A DNA stretch of 64,000 bases, taken from the NCBI GenBank assembly GCA_022823305.1, contig JAJDXK010000051.1:1-64000 (forward strand), given 5' to 3'. Under the pieces are notes generated by a model. It did no database searches. It worked only from the letters and a program-made list of their open reading frames with translations, and had not been told where the DNA came from. Positions 40,954-51,575 of the stretch are shown one piece after another (the first letter of the stretch is position 1; each line of letters starts with the position of its first letter). Source of the stretch: Alphaproteobacteria bacterium. GTDB taxonomy: Bacteria > Pseudomonadota > Alphaproteobacteria > UBA828. Position numbers and translations under genes: made by a program.

Positions 40954-41856
40954 TCAACGCCGGTTGGCGTCCGCTTCGCGGCGGTAGGGATGGGCCGGGT
41001 AGACGCCCATGATGCGAATTTCCCGCGAGAAGTAGTCGAGCTCCGCCAGGGCGTGAACCAGCGCGCGATCGGAGGGGTGACCGTCCACCTCGGCGAAGAA
41101 GACCGTGGCCGAGAAGCTGCCGCCCACCATGTAGCTCTCGAGCTTGGTCATGTTGACGCCGTTGGTGGCGAAGCCGCCCAGGCACTTGTAGAGCGCCGCC
41201 GGCACGTTGCGGCACTCGAACATGAAGGAGGTGATCACCGGCCCGGCGTCGGGGCCGGGGTCGGTCGCTTCCCCCGCCAGCACCACGAAGCGCGTGGTGT
41301 TGTGCGCTTCGTCCTCGACGTCGGTCTCCACGATCTCGAGCCCGTAGGTCTCGGCCGCGAGCCGGGAGGCGAGCGCGGCCCGGCTGGCATCGCCTGCTTC
41401 CGCCACCTCGGCCGCGGCGCCGGCGGTGTCGACGTGCACCACCGCCCTGAGCCCAAGCCGGTCGATCAGCCTGCGGCACTGGGAGAGCGCGTGGACGTGG
41501 CTGTGTACGGTCACGAGGCCCGAGACGCCGGCACCGGGGCAGGCGAGCAGGTTGAGCCGGACGCGCTCGAAATGCTCGGCCACGATGTGCAGGTCGGTCT
41601 GGGGCAGGAGCTGGTGGATGTCGGCCACCCGGCCCGCCACCGAGTTCTCGATGGGGATCATCGCGAAGCGGGCGCGGCCCTCGGAGACCGCGGCGAAGGT
41701 CTCGCCGAAGGTCTTGCAGGGAAGCGTCGTCATCGCCGGGTAGCGGGCCACGCAGGCGGCCTCGGAATAGGCGCCGGGCGCGCCCTGGAAGGCGATCACG
41801 TCGGCCGGATCGTCGCTTCGGGCGCCGCTCTGGCTGCTGGTTTCGGCTGGAGGCAT
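40954..41856 (-). CDS. pheA: Prephenate dehydratase
   Basis: A 300-residue monofunctional prephenate dehydratase, converting prephenate to phenylpyruvate for phenylalanine synthesis. FQGAPGAYSEAACVARY opens the catalytic domain. IPIENSVAGRVADIHQLL and the catalytic NTTRFVVL are conserved. The C-terminal ACT domain has NMTKLESYMVGG, the alphaproteobacterial variant of the Phe-sensing ESRP motif, so feedback control is expected. MPPAETSSQSG at 41856 is the chosen start. It is divergent from the CoA ligase gene with a 142-bp gap. Confidence 0.95.
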   Translation of the reverse strand: MPPAETSSQSGARSDDPADVIAFQGAPGAYSEAACVARYPAMTTLPCKTFGETFAAVSEGRARFAMIPIENSVAGRVADIHQLLPQTDLHIVAEHFERVRLNLLACPGAGVSGLVTVHSHVHALSQCRRLIDRLGLRAVVHVDTAGAAAEVAEAGDASRAALASRLAAETYGLEIVETDVEDEAHNTTRFVVLAGEATDPGPDAGPVITSFMFECRNVPAALYKCLGGFATNGVNMTKLESYMVGGSFSATVFFAEVDGHPSDRALVHALAELDYFSREIRIMGVYPAHPYRREADANRR

Positions 41857-41998
41857 GGGGCGGGAGTCTGGAGGCTGCGAGGTGCCGGCGCCCTTGCGGA
41901 GCGGCGCCCGACTATCCGCGCGGGCGGCGACCCTGTCAACGAAGGGCGATGCCGCCGCCGCGCGATGCGCTATTGTGCGGCAGGCCCGGAGAAGACCC

Positions 41999-43312
41999 AT
42001 GATCCACCCCGCTCGCTCCCTGGACCCGGAGCTCGAGCCCATCGAATCGGCGAGCCGCGACGAGATCGCGGCGCTGCAGCTCTCGCGCCTGCGCTGGACC
42101 CTGCAGCACGCCTACGACAACGTCGCCCACTACCGGGCCCGCTTCGACGAGAAGGGCGTGCATCCGGCCGACCTCGCCTCCCTCGACGACCTCGCCGCCT
42201 TCCCCTTCACGGTCAAGGACGACCTGCGGCGCGGCTATCCCTTCGGCATGTTCGCGGTACCGCGCGAGCAGGTCATCCGCGTCCATGCCTCGAGCGGCAC
42301 CACCGGCATCCCCACCGTGGTCGGTTACACCAGGGCCGATCTCGACACGTGGGCCGACATCATGGCCCGTTGCCTGCGCGCCGCCGGCGCGCGCTCGGGC
42401 GACATCGTGCACGTCGCCTACGGCTACGGCCTCTTCACCGGCGGTCTCGGCTTCCACGGCGGGGCCGAGCGGCTCGGCTGCACGGTGATCCCGGCTTCCG
42501 GCGGCTACACCGACCGTCAGGTGCGGATGATCCGCGACTTTCAGCCGCACGTGATCGCGGTGACGCCCTCCTACATGCTGGCGATCGCCGACGAGTTCGA
42601 GCGCCAGGGCCTGGACCCGCGGCACTGCTCCCTGCAGATCGGCATGCACGGCGCCGAGCCCTGGACCGAGGCGATGCGCGACGAGATCGAGACCCGCTTC
42701 GGCATGATGGCGGTCGACCTCTACGGGTGCTCCGAGGCCATCGGCCCGGGCGTCTCGGTCGAGTGCATGGAAACCAGGGACGGACCCCACATCTGGGAGG
42801 ACCACTTCTACCCCGAGATCGTCGACCCGGAGACCGGCGCGGTCCTGCCCGACGGCGAGACGGGCGAGCTCGTCATCACCTCGCTCACCAAGGAGGCGAG
42901 TCCGATCATCCGCTACCGCACCCGCGATCTCACCCGGCTGGCGCCGGGCACCGCACGCTCGATGCGGCGGATGCAGCGGGTCAAGGGACGCAGCGACGAC
43001 ATGCTGATCATCCGCGGCGTCAACCTGTTCCCCTCCCAGATCGAGGAGATCCTGCTCGAGGACGAGCGCCTCTCGCCGCACTACTACCTCGAGGTGCGGC
43101 GTCCGCGCCGCCTCGACGAGCTCACCGTCGTGGTCGAGGCCAAGGCCGGCGCCGATGCCGAGGAGACCCGCGTGGCTGCCGCGCGCGACCTCGCCGGCCA
43201 CATCAAGTCGCGCATCGGCATCTCCAGCGAGGTCACGGTGGGCGAGCCGGGCTCGGTCGAGCGCTCGATGGGCAAGGCCAGGCGCATCGTCGACCTGCGC
43301 CCCGCCGGATAG
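41999..43312 (+). CDS. paaK: Phenylacetate-CoA ligase-like AMP-forming ligase
   Basis: A 437-residue ANL-family enzyme of PaaK length. The AMP/ATP-binding loop is VHASSGTTGIPTVVGYT. YGCSEAIGPGVSVEC supplies the adenine-binding region and YRTRDLTRL the ribose-binding Asp. The C-terminal KGRSDDMLIIRGVNLFPSQIEE hinge is PaaK-like. It forms an aryl-CoA from phenylacetate, benzoate or a similar acid. Because boxC and boxB follow, benzoate or a hydroxybenzoate may be the substrate, which makes the phenylacetate name provisional. No paaABCDE genes are present. Confidence 0.82.
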   Translation: MIHPARSLDPELEPIESASRDEIAALQLSRLRWTLQHAYDNVAHYRARFDEKGVHPADLASLDDLAAFPFTVKDDLRRGYPFGMFAVPREQVIRVHASSGTTGIPTVVGYTRADLDTWADIMARCLRAAGARSGDIVHVAYGYGLFTGGLGFHGGAERLGCTVIPASGGYTDRQVRMIRDFQPHVIAVTPSYMLAIADEFERQGLDPRHCSLQIGMHGAEPWTEAMRDEIETRFGMMAVDLYGCSEAIGPGVSVECMETRDGPHIWEDHFYPEIVDPETGAVLPDGETGELVITSLTKEASPIIRYRTRDLTRLAPGTARSMRRMQRVKGRSDDMLIIRGVNLFPSQIEEILLEDERLSPHYYLEVRRPRRLDELTVVVEAKAGADAEETRVAAARDLAGHIKSRIGISSEVTVGEPGSVERSMGKARRIVDLRPAG

Positions 43313-43336
43313 CCGGGAATTCCGTAGGAGGCCGGC

Positions 43337-43408
43337 ATGAACACGCCATATAGTCCCCGCGGAGCAATCCATGCCGGGCCGCCGCCCGGAACGCAGCGAA
43401 CGCGATGA
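43337..43408 (+). CDS. 23-residue leader ORF translationally coupled to boxC
   Basis: ATG 43337 follows TAGGAGG at a five-base spacing, the strongest ribosome-binding site in this neighbourhood. The peptide MNTPYSPRGAIHAGPPPGTQ continues with three residues (RTR) to a TGA at 43406. That TGA overlaps the boxC ATG as ATGA. boxC itself has only a weak ribosome site, so its translation may depend on this leader. No run of one amino acid suggests attenuation; the two Pro-rich stretches could stall ribosomes. Confidence 0.45.
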   Translation: MNTPYSPRGAIHAGPPPGTQRTR

Positions 43409-45054
43409 TCGACTTCCGCACCCGGCCGGACGACTACCGCCACTGGCGGCTTTCCATCGACGGCGCCGTAGCGACCCTCGCGCTCGACGTCGACGAGAGC
43501 GGCGGCATCGCCGGCGACTACGCGCTCAAGCTCAACTCATACGATCTCGGTGTCGACATCGAGCTCGCCGACGCCATCCAGCGGCTGCGCTTCCAGCACC
43601 CGGAGGTGCGCGCGGTGGTGCTCGCGTCTGCGAAGGAGCGCGTGTTCTCGGCCGGCGCGAACATCCCGATGCTGGCCCGCGCCACCCATGGCGACAAGGT
43701 CAACTTCTGCAAGTTCACCAACGAGACGCGCAACGCCATCGAGGACGCCTCGGCTCACTCGGGCCAGCGCTGGATGACGGTGATCGCCGGCACCGCCGCG
43801 GGCGGCGGCTACGAGCTCGCGCTCGCCACCGACCACATCGTGCTGGTGGACGACGGCGCCACCGCGGTCTCGCTGCCCGAGGTTCCGCTGCTCGCGGTTC
43901 TCCCCGGCACCGGCGGGCTCACCCGCGTGGTCGACAAGCGCTGCGTACGCCGCGACCGCGCCGACTACTTCTGCACCACGGGCGAGGGCGTGCGCGGGCG
44001 CCGCGCGCTGGAGTGGAAGCTGGTCGACGAGCTGGTGCCGCGCTCGCGGCTGGAAGACGCGGTGGCAGCCCGCGCCGGGGCTCTGGCCGCGACCTCCGAC
44101 CGGCCGGCCGATGCGAACGGGATCGTGCTGCCGCCGCTGGAGCGCACGCTGGGCGACGACGCCGTCGAATACGGCCATGTCCATGTGGCGCTGGACCGCG
44201 CGCGCGGCACGGCGACGCTCACGGTCTCCGCGCCCGATGAGCCGCCGCCCGCCGATGCCGCCGCCATCCACGCGGCGGGCGCGGACTTCTGGCCGCTGGC
44301 GCTCGCCCGCGAGCTCGACGACGCGATCCTGCACCTGCGTTTCAACGAGCCGGCGCTGGGCACCTGGATCCTCAAGACCGCAGGCGCGGCCGATAACGTC
44401 GCCGCTGCCGACGCAGCGCTCGCCGCCCATTCGGGTGACTGGCTGGTGCGCGAGATCACTCTCTACCTCAAGCGCGTGCTCAAGCGGCTCGACGTGAGCG
44501 CGCGCAGCCTCGTCGCGCTGATCGAGCCGGGCTCCTGCTTCGCCGGCACGCTGCTGGAGCTCGCGCTTGCGGCCGATCGCTCGTTCATGCTGGACGGCAG
44601 CTTCGAGGAGTCGAACCTGCCGCCCGCGACGCTGCGGCTGACAGCGATGAACACCGGGCCGCTACCGATGGCGAACGGGCTCTCCAGGCTCCAGAGTCGC
44701 TTCCTCGATGACGCAGACGCGCTCGCCGCCGCGCACGACGCGCTCGGCAGCGATCTCGATGCCGGAGCGGCAGAGGCGCTCGGCCTCGTCACCTTCGCGC
44801 CCGACGACATCGACTGGGGGGACGAGGTGCGCATCGCCATCGAGGCGCGCGCGGCGTTCTCGCCCGATGCGCTGAGCGGCATGGAGGCGTCGCTCCGCTT
44901 CGCCGGGCCGGAGACGCTGGAGACCAAGATCTTCGGCCGCCTGTCGGCATGGCAGAACTGGATCTTCCAGCGCCCCAACACCACGGGGCCCGAGGGCGCG
45001 CTGGCCCTCTACGGCTCGGGCACCCAGCCGAGCTTCGACCGCAACCGAGTCTGA
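43405..45054 (+). CDS. boxC: 2,3-epoxybenzoyl-CoA dihydrolase (BoxC)
   Basis: A 549-residue enzyme with a double crotonase fold, as expected for BoxC. It opens and hydrolyses 2,3-epoxybenzoyl-CoA, releasing formate and dehydroadipyl-CoA semialdehyde. The N-terminal DFRTRPDDYRHWRLSIDG and DYALKLNSYDLGVDIELAD are strongly BoxC-like. FSAGANIPMLARATHGDKVN is the oxyanion region, and the C-terminal KIFGRLSAWQNWIFQRPN is a family hallmark. It starts in an ATGA overlap with the leader ORF. boxB follows after 17 bases, giving the order C-B. Confidence 0.95.
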   Translation: MIDFRTRPDDYRHWRLSIDGAVATLALDVDESGGIAGDYALKLNSYDLGVDIELADAIQRLRFQHPEVRAVVLASAKERVFSAGANIPMLARATHGDKVNFCKFTNETRNAIEDASAHSGQRWMTVIAGTAAGGGYELALATDHIVLVDDGATAVSLPEVPLLAVLPGTGGLTRVVDKRCVRRDRADYFCTTGEGVRGRRALEWKLVDELVPRSRLEDAVAARAGALAATSDRPADANGIVLPPLERTLGDDAVEYGHVHVALDRARGTATLTVSAPDEPPPADAAAIHAAGADFWPLALARELDDAILHLRFNEPALGTWILKTAGAADNVAAADAALAAHSGDWLVREITLYLKRVLKRLDVSARSLVALIEPGSCFAGTLLELALAADRSFMLDGSFEESNLPPATLRLTAMNTGPLPMANGLSRLQSRFLDDADALAAAHDALGSDLDAGAAEALGLVTFAPDDIDWGDEVRIAIEARAAFSPDALSGMEASLRFAGPETLETKIFGRLSAWQNWIFQRPNTTGPEGALALYGSGTQPSFDRNRV

Positions 45055-45071
45055 CAGGACGGGACCCTGCC

Positions 45072-46487
<1,416 letters not shown>

Positions 46488-46577
46488 GGGCGGCTTGGCT
46501 CGGTCAGCGCGCCCGCCTTGCCCGGCCCGCTGCTGCGCGCCAATATCCGCACACCGTCACCGACCGGGACCCGCCCC

Positions 46578-48491
46578 ATGAGCAGCCGCTACGACGAGAC
46601 CTATGCCCGCTCGCTCGCCGAGCCCGAGGCGTTCTGGGCCGAGGCGGCCGAGGGGATCGACTGGGAGAAGCGCTGGGACCGGGTTCTCGACGATTCGCGT
46701 CCCCCCTTCTACCGCTGGTTCGCGGGTGCCGAGGTCAACACCTGCCACAACGCGCTGGATCGCCACGTGGCGGCCGGCCGCGGCGGCCAGACGGCGCTGA
46801 TCTACGACAGCCCGGTCACCGACACGGTGCAGAGCTTCACCTACGCCGAGCTGCAGGGCCTCGCCGCCCGCTTCGCCGGCGCGCTGGCCGCGCGCGGCGT
46901 GCAACGCGGGGACCGCGTCGTGCTTTACATGCCGATGATCCCGGAGGCCGTCGTCGCGATGCTGGCCTGCGCCCGCATCGGCGCGGTCCATTCCGTGGTC
47001 TTTGGCGGCTTCGCGCCCAACGAGCTCGCCACCAGGATCGACGACGCCAAGCCCAGGGTCATCGTCTGCGGCTCCTGCGGCATCGAGGTGAACCGCGTCA
47101 TCGCCTACAAGCCGCTGCTGGACGACGCCATCGAGATCGCGCGCCACAAGCCCGAGCGCTGCATCGTCGTGCAGCGGCCCGAGCAGGAGGCGACGCTGGT
47201 CGCCGGCCGCGACGAGACCTGGGCGGAGGCGATGGCCGGCGCCGAGCCGGTGGACTGCGTGCCGGTCGCCGCCACCGACCCGCTCTACATCCTCTACACC
47301 TCCGGCACCACCGGCGATCCCAAGGGCATCGTGCGCGACAACGGCGGGCACCTGGTGGCGCTCAACTGGACCATGCGCGGAGTCTACAACCGCGAGCCCG
47401 GCCAGGTGTGGTGGGCGGCGTCCGACATCGGCTGGGTGGTGGGCCACTCCTACATCGTCTACGCGCCGCTGATCTACGGCTGCCCCTCAATTCTCTACGA
47501 GGGCAAGCCGGTGGGCACGCCCGACGCCGGCGCCTACTGGCGGGTGATCTCGCAGCACGGGGTCAGCGCCATGTTCACCGCGCCGACGGCGTTCCGCGCG
47601 ATCAAGCGCGACGATCCGGACGCGGCCCGGCTCAAGGACTACGACATCGCCTGCTTCGACACCCTCTTCCTCGCCGGCGAGCGCACCGACCCCGACACCC
47701 TCGCCTGGGCTGAGCAGCACCTGGAGCGCCCGGTCTACGACCACTGGTGGCAGACGGAATCCGGCTGGCCCATGGGCGCTAACTGCGCCGGCCTCGGCGC
47801 GCTGCCGGTGAAGCCCGGCTCGCCCACCAAGGCGGTGCCGGGCTATCGCATCGAGGTGGTGGACGAGGACGGCGCCGCGGTGCCGGCGGGCGGCATCGGC
47901 TCGATCGTGGTGAGGGAGCCGCTTCCGCCCGGCTTCACGCCGACGCTCTGGAACAACGATGCGCGCTTCGAGGAGGCCTACTTCACGCGCTTCCCCGGCT
48001 ACTACCTGACCGGCGATGCGGGCGTGATCGACGAGGACGGCTACCTCTGGATCATGAGCCGCACTGACGACATCATAAACGTGGCCGGCCATCGGCTGTC
48101 GACCGGCGCCATGGAGGAGGTGCTGGCGGCACACCAGGACGTGGCGGAATGCGCCGTCGTCGGCGTGGCGGACGCGCTCAAGGGCCAGCTCCCCCTGGGT
48201 TTCGTGGTGCTGAAGGCCGGCGTCAACCGGCCGGCGGAAGAGATCGTGGTCGAGCTCGTGCGCATGGTGCGCGAGACGATAGGCCCGGTCGCCGCCTTCA
48301 AGCAGGCGGCGGTGGTCGACCGCCTGCCCAAGACCCGCTCCGGCAAGATCCTGCGCGGCACCATGGCGAAGATCGCCGACGGCGAAGCGTACAAGACTCC
48401 CGCCACCATCGACGACCCGGCGATCCTGGGCGAGATCGCCGACGCGATCCAGCCCCTCGGCTACGGCGGCGGCCCGTCCCCGGACGCCTAG
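46578..48491 (+). CDS. prpE: Propionate/acetate-CoA ligase (PrpE-like)
   Basis: A 637-residue AMP-forming ligase. MSSRYDETYARSLAEPEAFW at 46578 is the conserved beginning; an in-frame ATG-like start 60 bases upstream is less likely. ILYTSGTTGDPKGIVRDNGGH is the phosphate-binding loop. DHWWQTESGWPM and the hinge MSRTDDIINVAGHRLSTG follow. The acetylatable Lys is in LPKTRSGKILRGTM. It resembles PrpE more than Acs. It could activate short acids arising from aromatic breakdown. It follows boxB by 90 bases on the same strand. Confidence 0.88.
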   Translation: MSSRYDETYARSLAEPEAFWAEAAEGIDWEKRWDRVLDDSRPPFYRWFAGAEVNTCHNALDRHVAAGRGGQTALIYDSPVTDTVQSFTYAELQGLAARFAGALAARGVQRGDRVVLYMPMIPEAVVAMLACARIGAVHSVVFGGFAPNELATRIDDAKPRVIVCGSCGIEVNRVIAYKPLLDDAIEIARHKPERCIVVQRPEQEATLVAGRDETWAEAMAGAEPVDCVPVAATDPLYILYTSGTTGDPKGIVRDNGGHLVALNWTMRGVYNREPGQVWWAASDIGWVVGHSYIVYAPLIYGCPSILYEGKPVGTPDAGAYWRVISQHGVSAMFTAPTAFRAIKRDDPDAARLKDYDIACFDTLFLAGERTDPDTLAWAEQHLERPVYDHWWQTESGWPMGANCAGLGALPVKPGSPTKAVPGYRIEVVDEDGAAVPAGGIGSIVVREPLPPGFTPTLWNNDARFEEAYFTRFPGYYLTGDAGVIDEDGYLWIMSRTDDIINVAGHRLSTGAMEEVLAAHQDVAECAVVGVADALKGQLPLGFVVLKAGVNRPAEEIVVELVRMVRETIGPVAAFKQAAVVDRLPKTRSGKILRGTMAKIADGEAYKTPATIDDPAILGEIADAIQPLGYGGGPSPDA

Positions 48492-48501
48492 CCGCGCAAC
48501 T

Positions 48502-49059
48502 CTACGCGTCTGCCGGCGAGAGGAAGCTCAGCACGGTGCGGCCGTAACGCCGGCGGTCGCCGAGCGCGAGCGCGGCCGGCGGCTCGAAGGGGTCGTCCGC
48601 CCCGTGCTCGACCACCACGGTCGCGTTTCCTGTGAGCCAGCCTCCCGTCACCAGCGCAGCCAGCGCCGGTGCCGCCAGCCCTGTGCCCCGGGGCGGGTCG
48701 AGCAGCGCCAGATCGCAAGACCCTGCCACCGGTGCCAGACGGGTGGCGTCGTCGGCGAGAACGGTCGCGCGCTCCGCGCAGCCGAGCGCCGCGATGTTGG
48801 CGCGCAGCACGCCCCGCACGTCCGCCTCGAGCTCGACGGCCGTGAGATGCGCCGCCCCGCGGGAGAGCGCCTCCAGGCCGAGCGCGCCGGTGCCGGCGAA
48901 GAGGTCCACCACCCGGGCACCTGCGAGCGGCCGCGCCATCCCGCCATGCATCAGGATGTCGAAGAGGGATTCGCGCACGCGCTCGCCGGTGGGCCGCACG
49001 CGCGCGCCGGCCGGCGCCCGCAGCCTGCGGCCGCGCAGGCTACCGCCGACGATGCGCAC
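48502..49059 (-). CDS. rsmD: 16S rRNA (guanine966-N2)-methyltransferase with altered catalytic motif
   Basis: A 185-residue RsmD-family methyltransferase. MRIVGGSLRGRRLRAP and RPTGERVRESLFDIL are diagnostic. The SAM motif is VVDLFAGTGALGLEALSRGA. The usual motif IV is DPPY or DPPF, where the aromatic residue stacks on the target guanine; here the sequence is LLDPPRGTGLAA, with Arg in that place. That could weaken or change activity. The gene overlaps the upstream RluB-type gene by 20 bases, implying co-translation. Confidence 0.88.
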   Translation of the reverse strand: MRIVGGSLRGRRLRAPAGARVRPTGERVRESLFDILMHGGMARPLAGARVVDLFAGTGALGLEALSRGAAHLTAVELEADVRGVLRANIAALGCAERATVLADDATRLAPVAGSCDLALLDPPRGTGLAAPALAALVTGGWLTGNATVVVEHGADDPFEPPAALALGDRRRYGRTVLSFLSPADA

Positions 49060-49819
49060 CGCGCGCTTCCCATGCCGCGCCGAGCTGCTCGCGCAGCACG
49101 CGGGGCGCGATCTCGTCGATCCCGCCGCGCGGCAGGTTACCGAGCTGGAAGGGCCCGTAGGCGGTGCGGATCAGGCGGCTCACGGTCAGGCCGAGATGCG
49201 CCAGCACGATGCGGACCTCGCGGTAGCGCCCCTCGGCCAGCGAGACCGTGAGCCAGGCGTTCTGCCGCATCTGCCGGTCGAGACGGGCCTCGATCGGCCC
49301 GTAGCGGACGCCGTCCACGGTGACTCCCCTCGCCAGCGCGGCGAGCGCGCCCTCCTCCGGCGCGCCGCGCACCCGCACCCGGTAGCGCCGCCGCCAGCCC
49401 TTCGCCGGATGCTCGAGCTCGCGTGCGAGCGCGCCGTCGTTGGTGAGCAGCAGCAACCCTTCGGAGTTGAAGTCCAGCCGCCCCACCGAGACCACGTGGC
49501 CGAGGCGATCCGCCACCTTCTCGAACACGGTGGGCCGCCCTTGCGGGTCGCGGTGGCTGGTGATCAGGCCCGCCGGCTTGTGGTAGCGCCAGAGCCGGGC
49601 CGGCGCCGGCACCGGGAGCGGGTCGCCGTCCACGGTGATCGCGCTCGCGCCGTCCACCGTGGTGGCGGGGTCGGTCACCACACGGCCGCCGAGCGCCACC
49701 CGGCCCGCGGCGATCAGCCTCTCGGCGTCGCGGCGCGAACAGAGCCCGGCCCGGGCGATCCGCTTGGCGATGCGCTCGCCGGGCCGGGAGACTGCGGAAT
49801 GCGGGCGCTGCGCTGCCAT
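49040..49819 (-). CDS. rluB: 23S rRNA pseudouridine synthase, RluB/RsuA family
   Basis: A 259-residue synthase. The S4 domain covers about residues 15-60 (ERIAKRIARAGLCSRRDAER). YHKPAGLITSHRD follows. The catalytic Asp116 is in SVGRLDFNSEGLLLLTND. The C-terminal TAYGPFQLGNLPRG is characteristic of RluB. It isomerises a uridine in rRNA, probably in 23S. The start at 49819 was chosen because MAAQRPHSAVSRPG directly precedes the S4 fold. The rsmD start lies inside its last codons. Confidence 0.9.
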   Translation of the reverse strand: MAAQRPHSAVSRPGERIAKRIARAGLCSRRDAERLIAAGRVALGGRVVTDPATTVDGASAITVDGDPLPVPAPARLWRYHKPAGLITSHRDPQGRPTVFEKVADRLGHVVSVGRLDFNSEGLLLLTNDGALARELEHPAKGWRRRYRVRVRGAPEEGALAALARGVTVDGVRYGPIEARLDRQMRQNAWLTVSLAEGRYREVRIVLAHLGLTVSRLIRTAYGPFQLGNLPRGGIDEIAPRVLREQLGAAWEARGAHRRR

Positions 49820-50119
49820 GCCGACACCCCGGTCGAGTGGGAGGGTAGATGCCCCGCCCCGGGTCGGCGCGCAGCGGCAGCCGGCGCCGACGAACTTACC
49901 ATGATGGCACGCGGCCTCCGCCCGATCCAGACGCTTGGAGGGGCGCACTGCGAGCGGTGCAAAGTGATTGCGCAGGCCGGGGTCTCGCTCTACTGTTCCG
50001 ATCCGGCTCTGAACAAGATGGCAGCGCATGCCGCACCGGCTTCCCGGCCGGCAACGGTGGCGTGCCGTAGCGGGGAGGTGGGCCGGCGTCGAGACCGCGA
50101 TCACGACGCGGAGGGAGAG
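49820..50119 (+). other. 300-bp intergenic stretch between rluB and the bactofilin gene
   Basis: This divergent gap must hold promoters for both neighbours. TTGCGC, 17 bases and TACTGT near 49968-49996 is a weak candidate for the bactofilin side. An open frame in phase with bactofilin spans part of the gap, but I treat it as non-coding because the ATG at 50120 has a much better ribosome site. Confidence 0.4.
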
Positions 50120-50746
50120 ATGTTCCGGCGCAAGAGTGGCGATCAGGAAGACGAGGCCCGCGGCCCGGAGGTGGAGGAGGCCCAGCCGTCGCTTGATGTT
50201 GCGGAGACGCCGCAGCGCGGGGTGCCCAGCAAGACCGTCGTCTTTCACCCCGACGTGCCGCGTGCCGGCGCCCCCGACATCGTGCCGGCGGATCCTCCGC
50301 CCGGACGCGCGGAGAGCGACCCCAAGCGGCTGACCGTCGGGCGGGAGACCACGCTGACGGGCGCCACGGTCGTGGATTGCGATCGGCTCACGGTCGAAGG
50401 GGTGGTCGAGGCCGAGATGCCCGACGGGCGGGTGCTGGAGATCGTCAAGGGCGGCACCTTCAGGGGCAGTGCGACGGTCGAGAATGCCGACATTGCCGGC
50501 ACCTTCGAGGGCGAGCTCAAGGTCAAGAAGCGCCTCTACGTCAGGGCCTCCGGCCGTATCTCGGGCACCGTCCTCTACGGCCAGTTCGAGGTCGAGCGGG
50601 GCGGGCGCATCGAGGGCGAGGTCAAGTACGACCCGGCGGACCGGGAGGTCGACCTGCAACCGGTGTCGCTTGCGTCGGCGGCGGAGGCCGCGCCGGAGCC
50701 GCAGGAGACCGAGGCGCCCGCCGGGGCGAGGCCCGGCACCGGCTAG
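50120..50746 (+). CDS. Bactofilin-family polymer-forming protein
   Basis: A 208-residue protein with ATG 50120 after GGAGGGAGAG. A disordered acidic N-terminus (about 1-65) leads into a beta-helical bactofilin (DUF583) core. The core holds repeating RLTVEGVVEAEM, GTFRGSATVENADIAG, GELKVKKRLYVRASGRISG and FEVERGGRIEGEVKY segments. The C-terminus is Ala/Pro/Glu-rich. Bactofilins form cytoskeletal filaments at the membrane, involved in morphology and positioning. There is no M23 peptidase neighbour, which often accompanies them. Confidence 0.85.
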   Translation: MFRRKSGDQEDEARGPEVEEAQPSLDVAETPQRGVPSKTVVFHPDVPRAGAPDIVPADPPPGRAESDPKRLTVGRETTLTGATVVDCDRLTVEGVVEAEMPDGRVLEIVKGGTFRGSATVENADIAGTFEGELKVKKRLYVRASGRISGTVLYGQFEVERGGRIEGEVKYDPADREVDLQPVSLASAAEAAPEPQETEAPAGARPGTG

Positions 50747-50752
50747 CTGCAG

Positions 50753-51436
50753 CTAGCCCGATCTTCCCTTCCTGCGCCCGGCGCGCGCGGGTGGCGCTCC
50801 CTCTGCGGTGGTCTTGCCCTTGTAGCGGCAGAGGTCGCTGACGACACAGGCCGGGCAATCCGGCGTCCGCGCCTTGCAGACGTAGCGGCCGTGCAGGATC
50901 AGCCAGTGGTGCGCGTGCTGCTTGAAGCGCTCGGGCACGACGCGGTTGAGGCCGTCCTCCACCGCGCGCGGCGTCTTTCCCGGTGCCAGACTGCTCCGGT
51001 TGGCGAGGCGGAAGATATGGGTATCGACGGCGATGGTGGGCTCGCCGAAGACCGTGTTCAGCACCACGTTCGCGGTCTTGCGGCCGACCCCGGGCAGCGC
51101 CTCCAGCGCCGCCCGCTCGCTCGGCACGGCACCGCCGTGCTCGTCCACCAGGGCCCGGCTCAGCGCGATCACGTTCTTGGCCTTCATGTTGAAGAGGCCG
51201 ATGGTCTTGATGTGCTCCTTCAGCCGCGCCTCGCCGAGGGCCAGCATCTGGGCCGGCGTCTCGACCTCGGCGAAGAGCGCCCTGGTGGCCCTGTTGACGC
51301 CCTTGTCGGTCGCCTGGGCGGAGAGCACCACGGCAACCAGCAGGGTGTAGGGGTTGCGGTAGTCGAGCTCGGTGGTCGGCGCCTCGATGCGCGCGGCGAG
51401 CCGCTCGAAGAAGCGGGTGACGTCGGCTTTTTTCAT
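50753..51436 (-). CDS. nth: Endonuclease III (DNA glycosylase/AP lyase)
   Basis: A 227-residue base-excision repair enzyme removing oxidised pyrimidines. The helix-hairpin-helix is ALPGVGRKTANVV with catalytic Lys120; the catalytic Asp138 is in AVDTHIFRLANR. The 4Fe-4S ligands are CKARTPDCPACVVSDLC (C-x6-C-x2-C-x5-C). The residue numbering equals that of the E. coli enzyme. The start is MKKADVTRFFERL at 51436. It is divergent from rpoZ. Confidence 0.95.
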   Translation of the reverse strand: MKKADVTRFFERLAARIEAPTTELDYRNPYTLLVAVVLSAQATDKGVNRATRALFAEVETPAQMLALGEARLKEHIKTIGLFNMKAKNVIALSRALVDEHGGAVPSERAALEALPGVGRKTANVVLNTVFGEPTIAVDTHIFRLANRSSLAPGKTPRAVEDGLNRVVPERFKQHAHHWLILHGRYVCKARTPDCPACVVSDLCRYKGKTTAEGAPPARAGRRKGRSG

Positions 51437-51498
51437 GGGCGTCGAGGGTATCCTGCCCGTCCGCCGGCGCAAGGAGGGCGCGGCGCGGGCCGCACCGC

Positions 51499-51527
51499 TT
51501 GCATCGGGCGTTGCCTGCGGATAGGGT
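51499..51527 (+). promoter_or_regulatory. Promoter candidate for rpoZ
   Basis: TTGCAT, a 17-base spacer and TAGGGT lie 49 bases before the rpoZ ATG, in the divergent gap with nth. Spacing is ideal, but the -10 is weak. Confidence 0.4.
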
Positions 51528-51575
51528 GCGCGCCGCCGGGCGCGGTGCGGCCGGCTCTCACGAGGAGGACGATCC

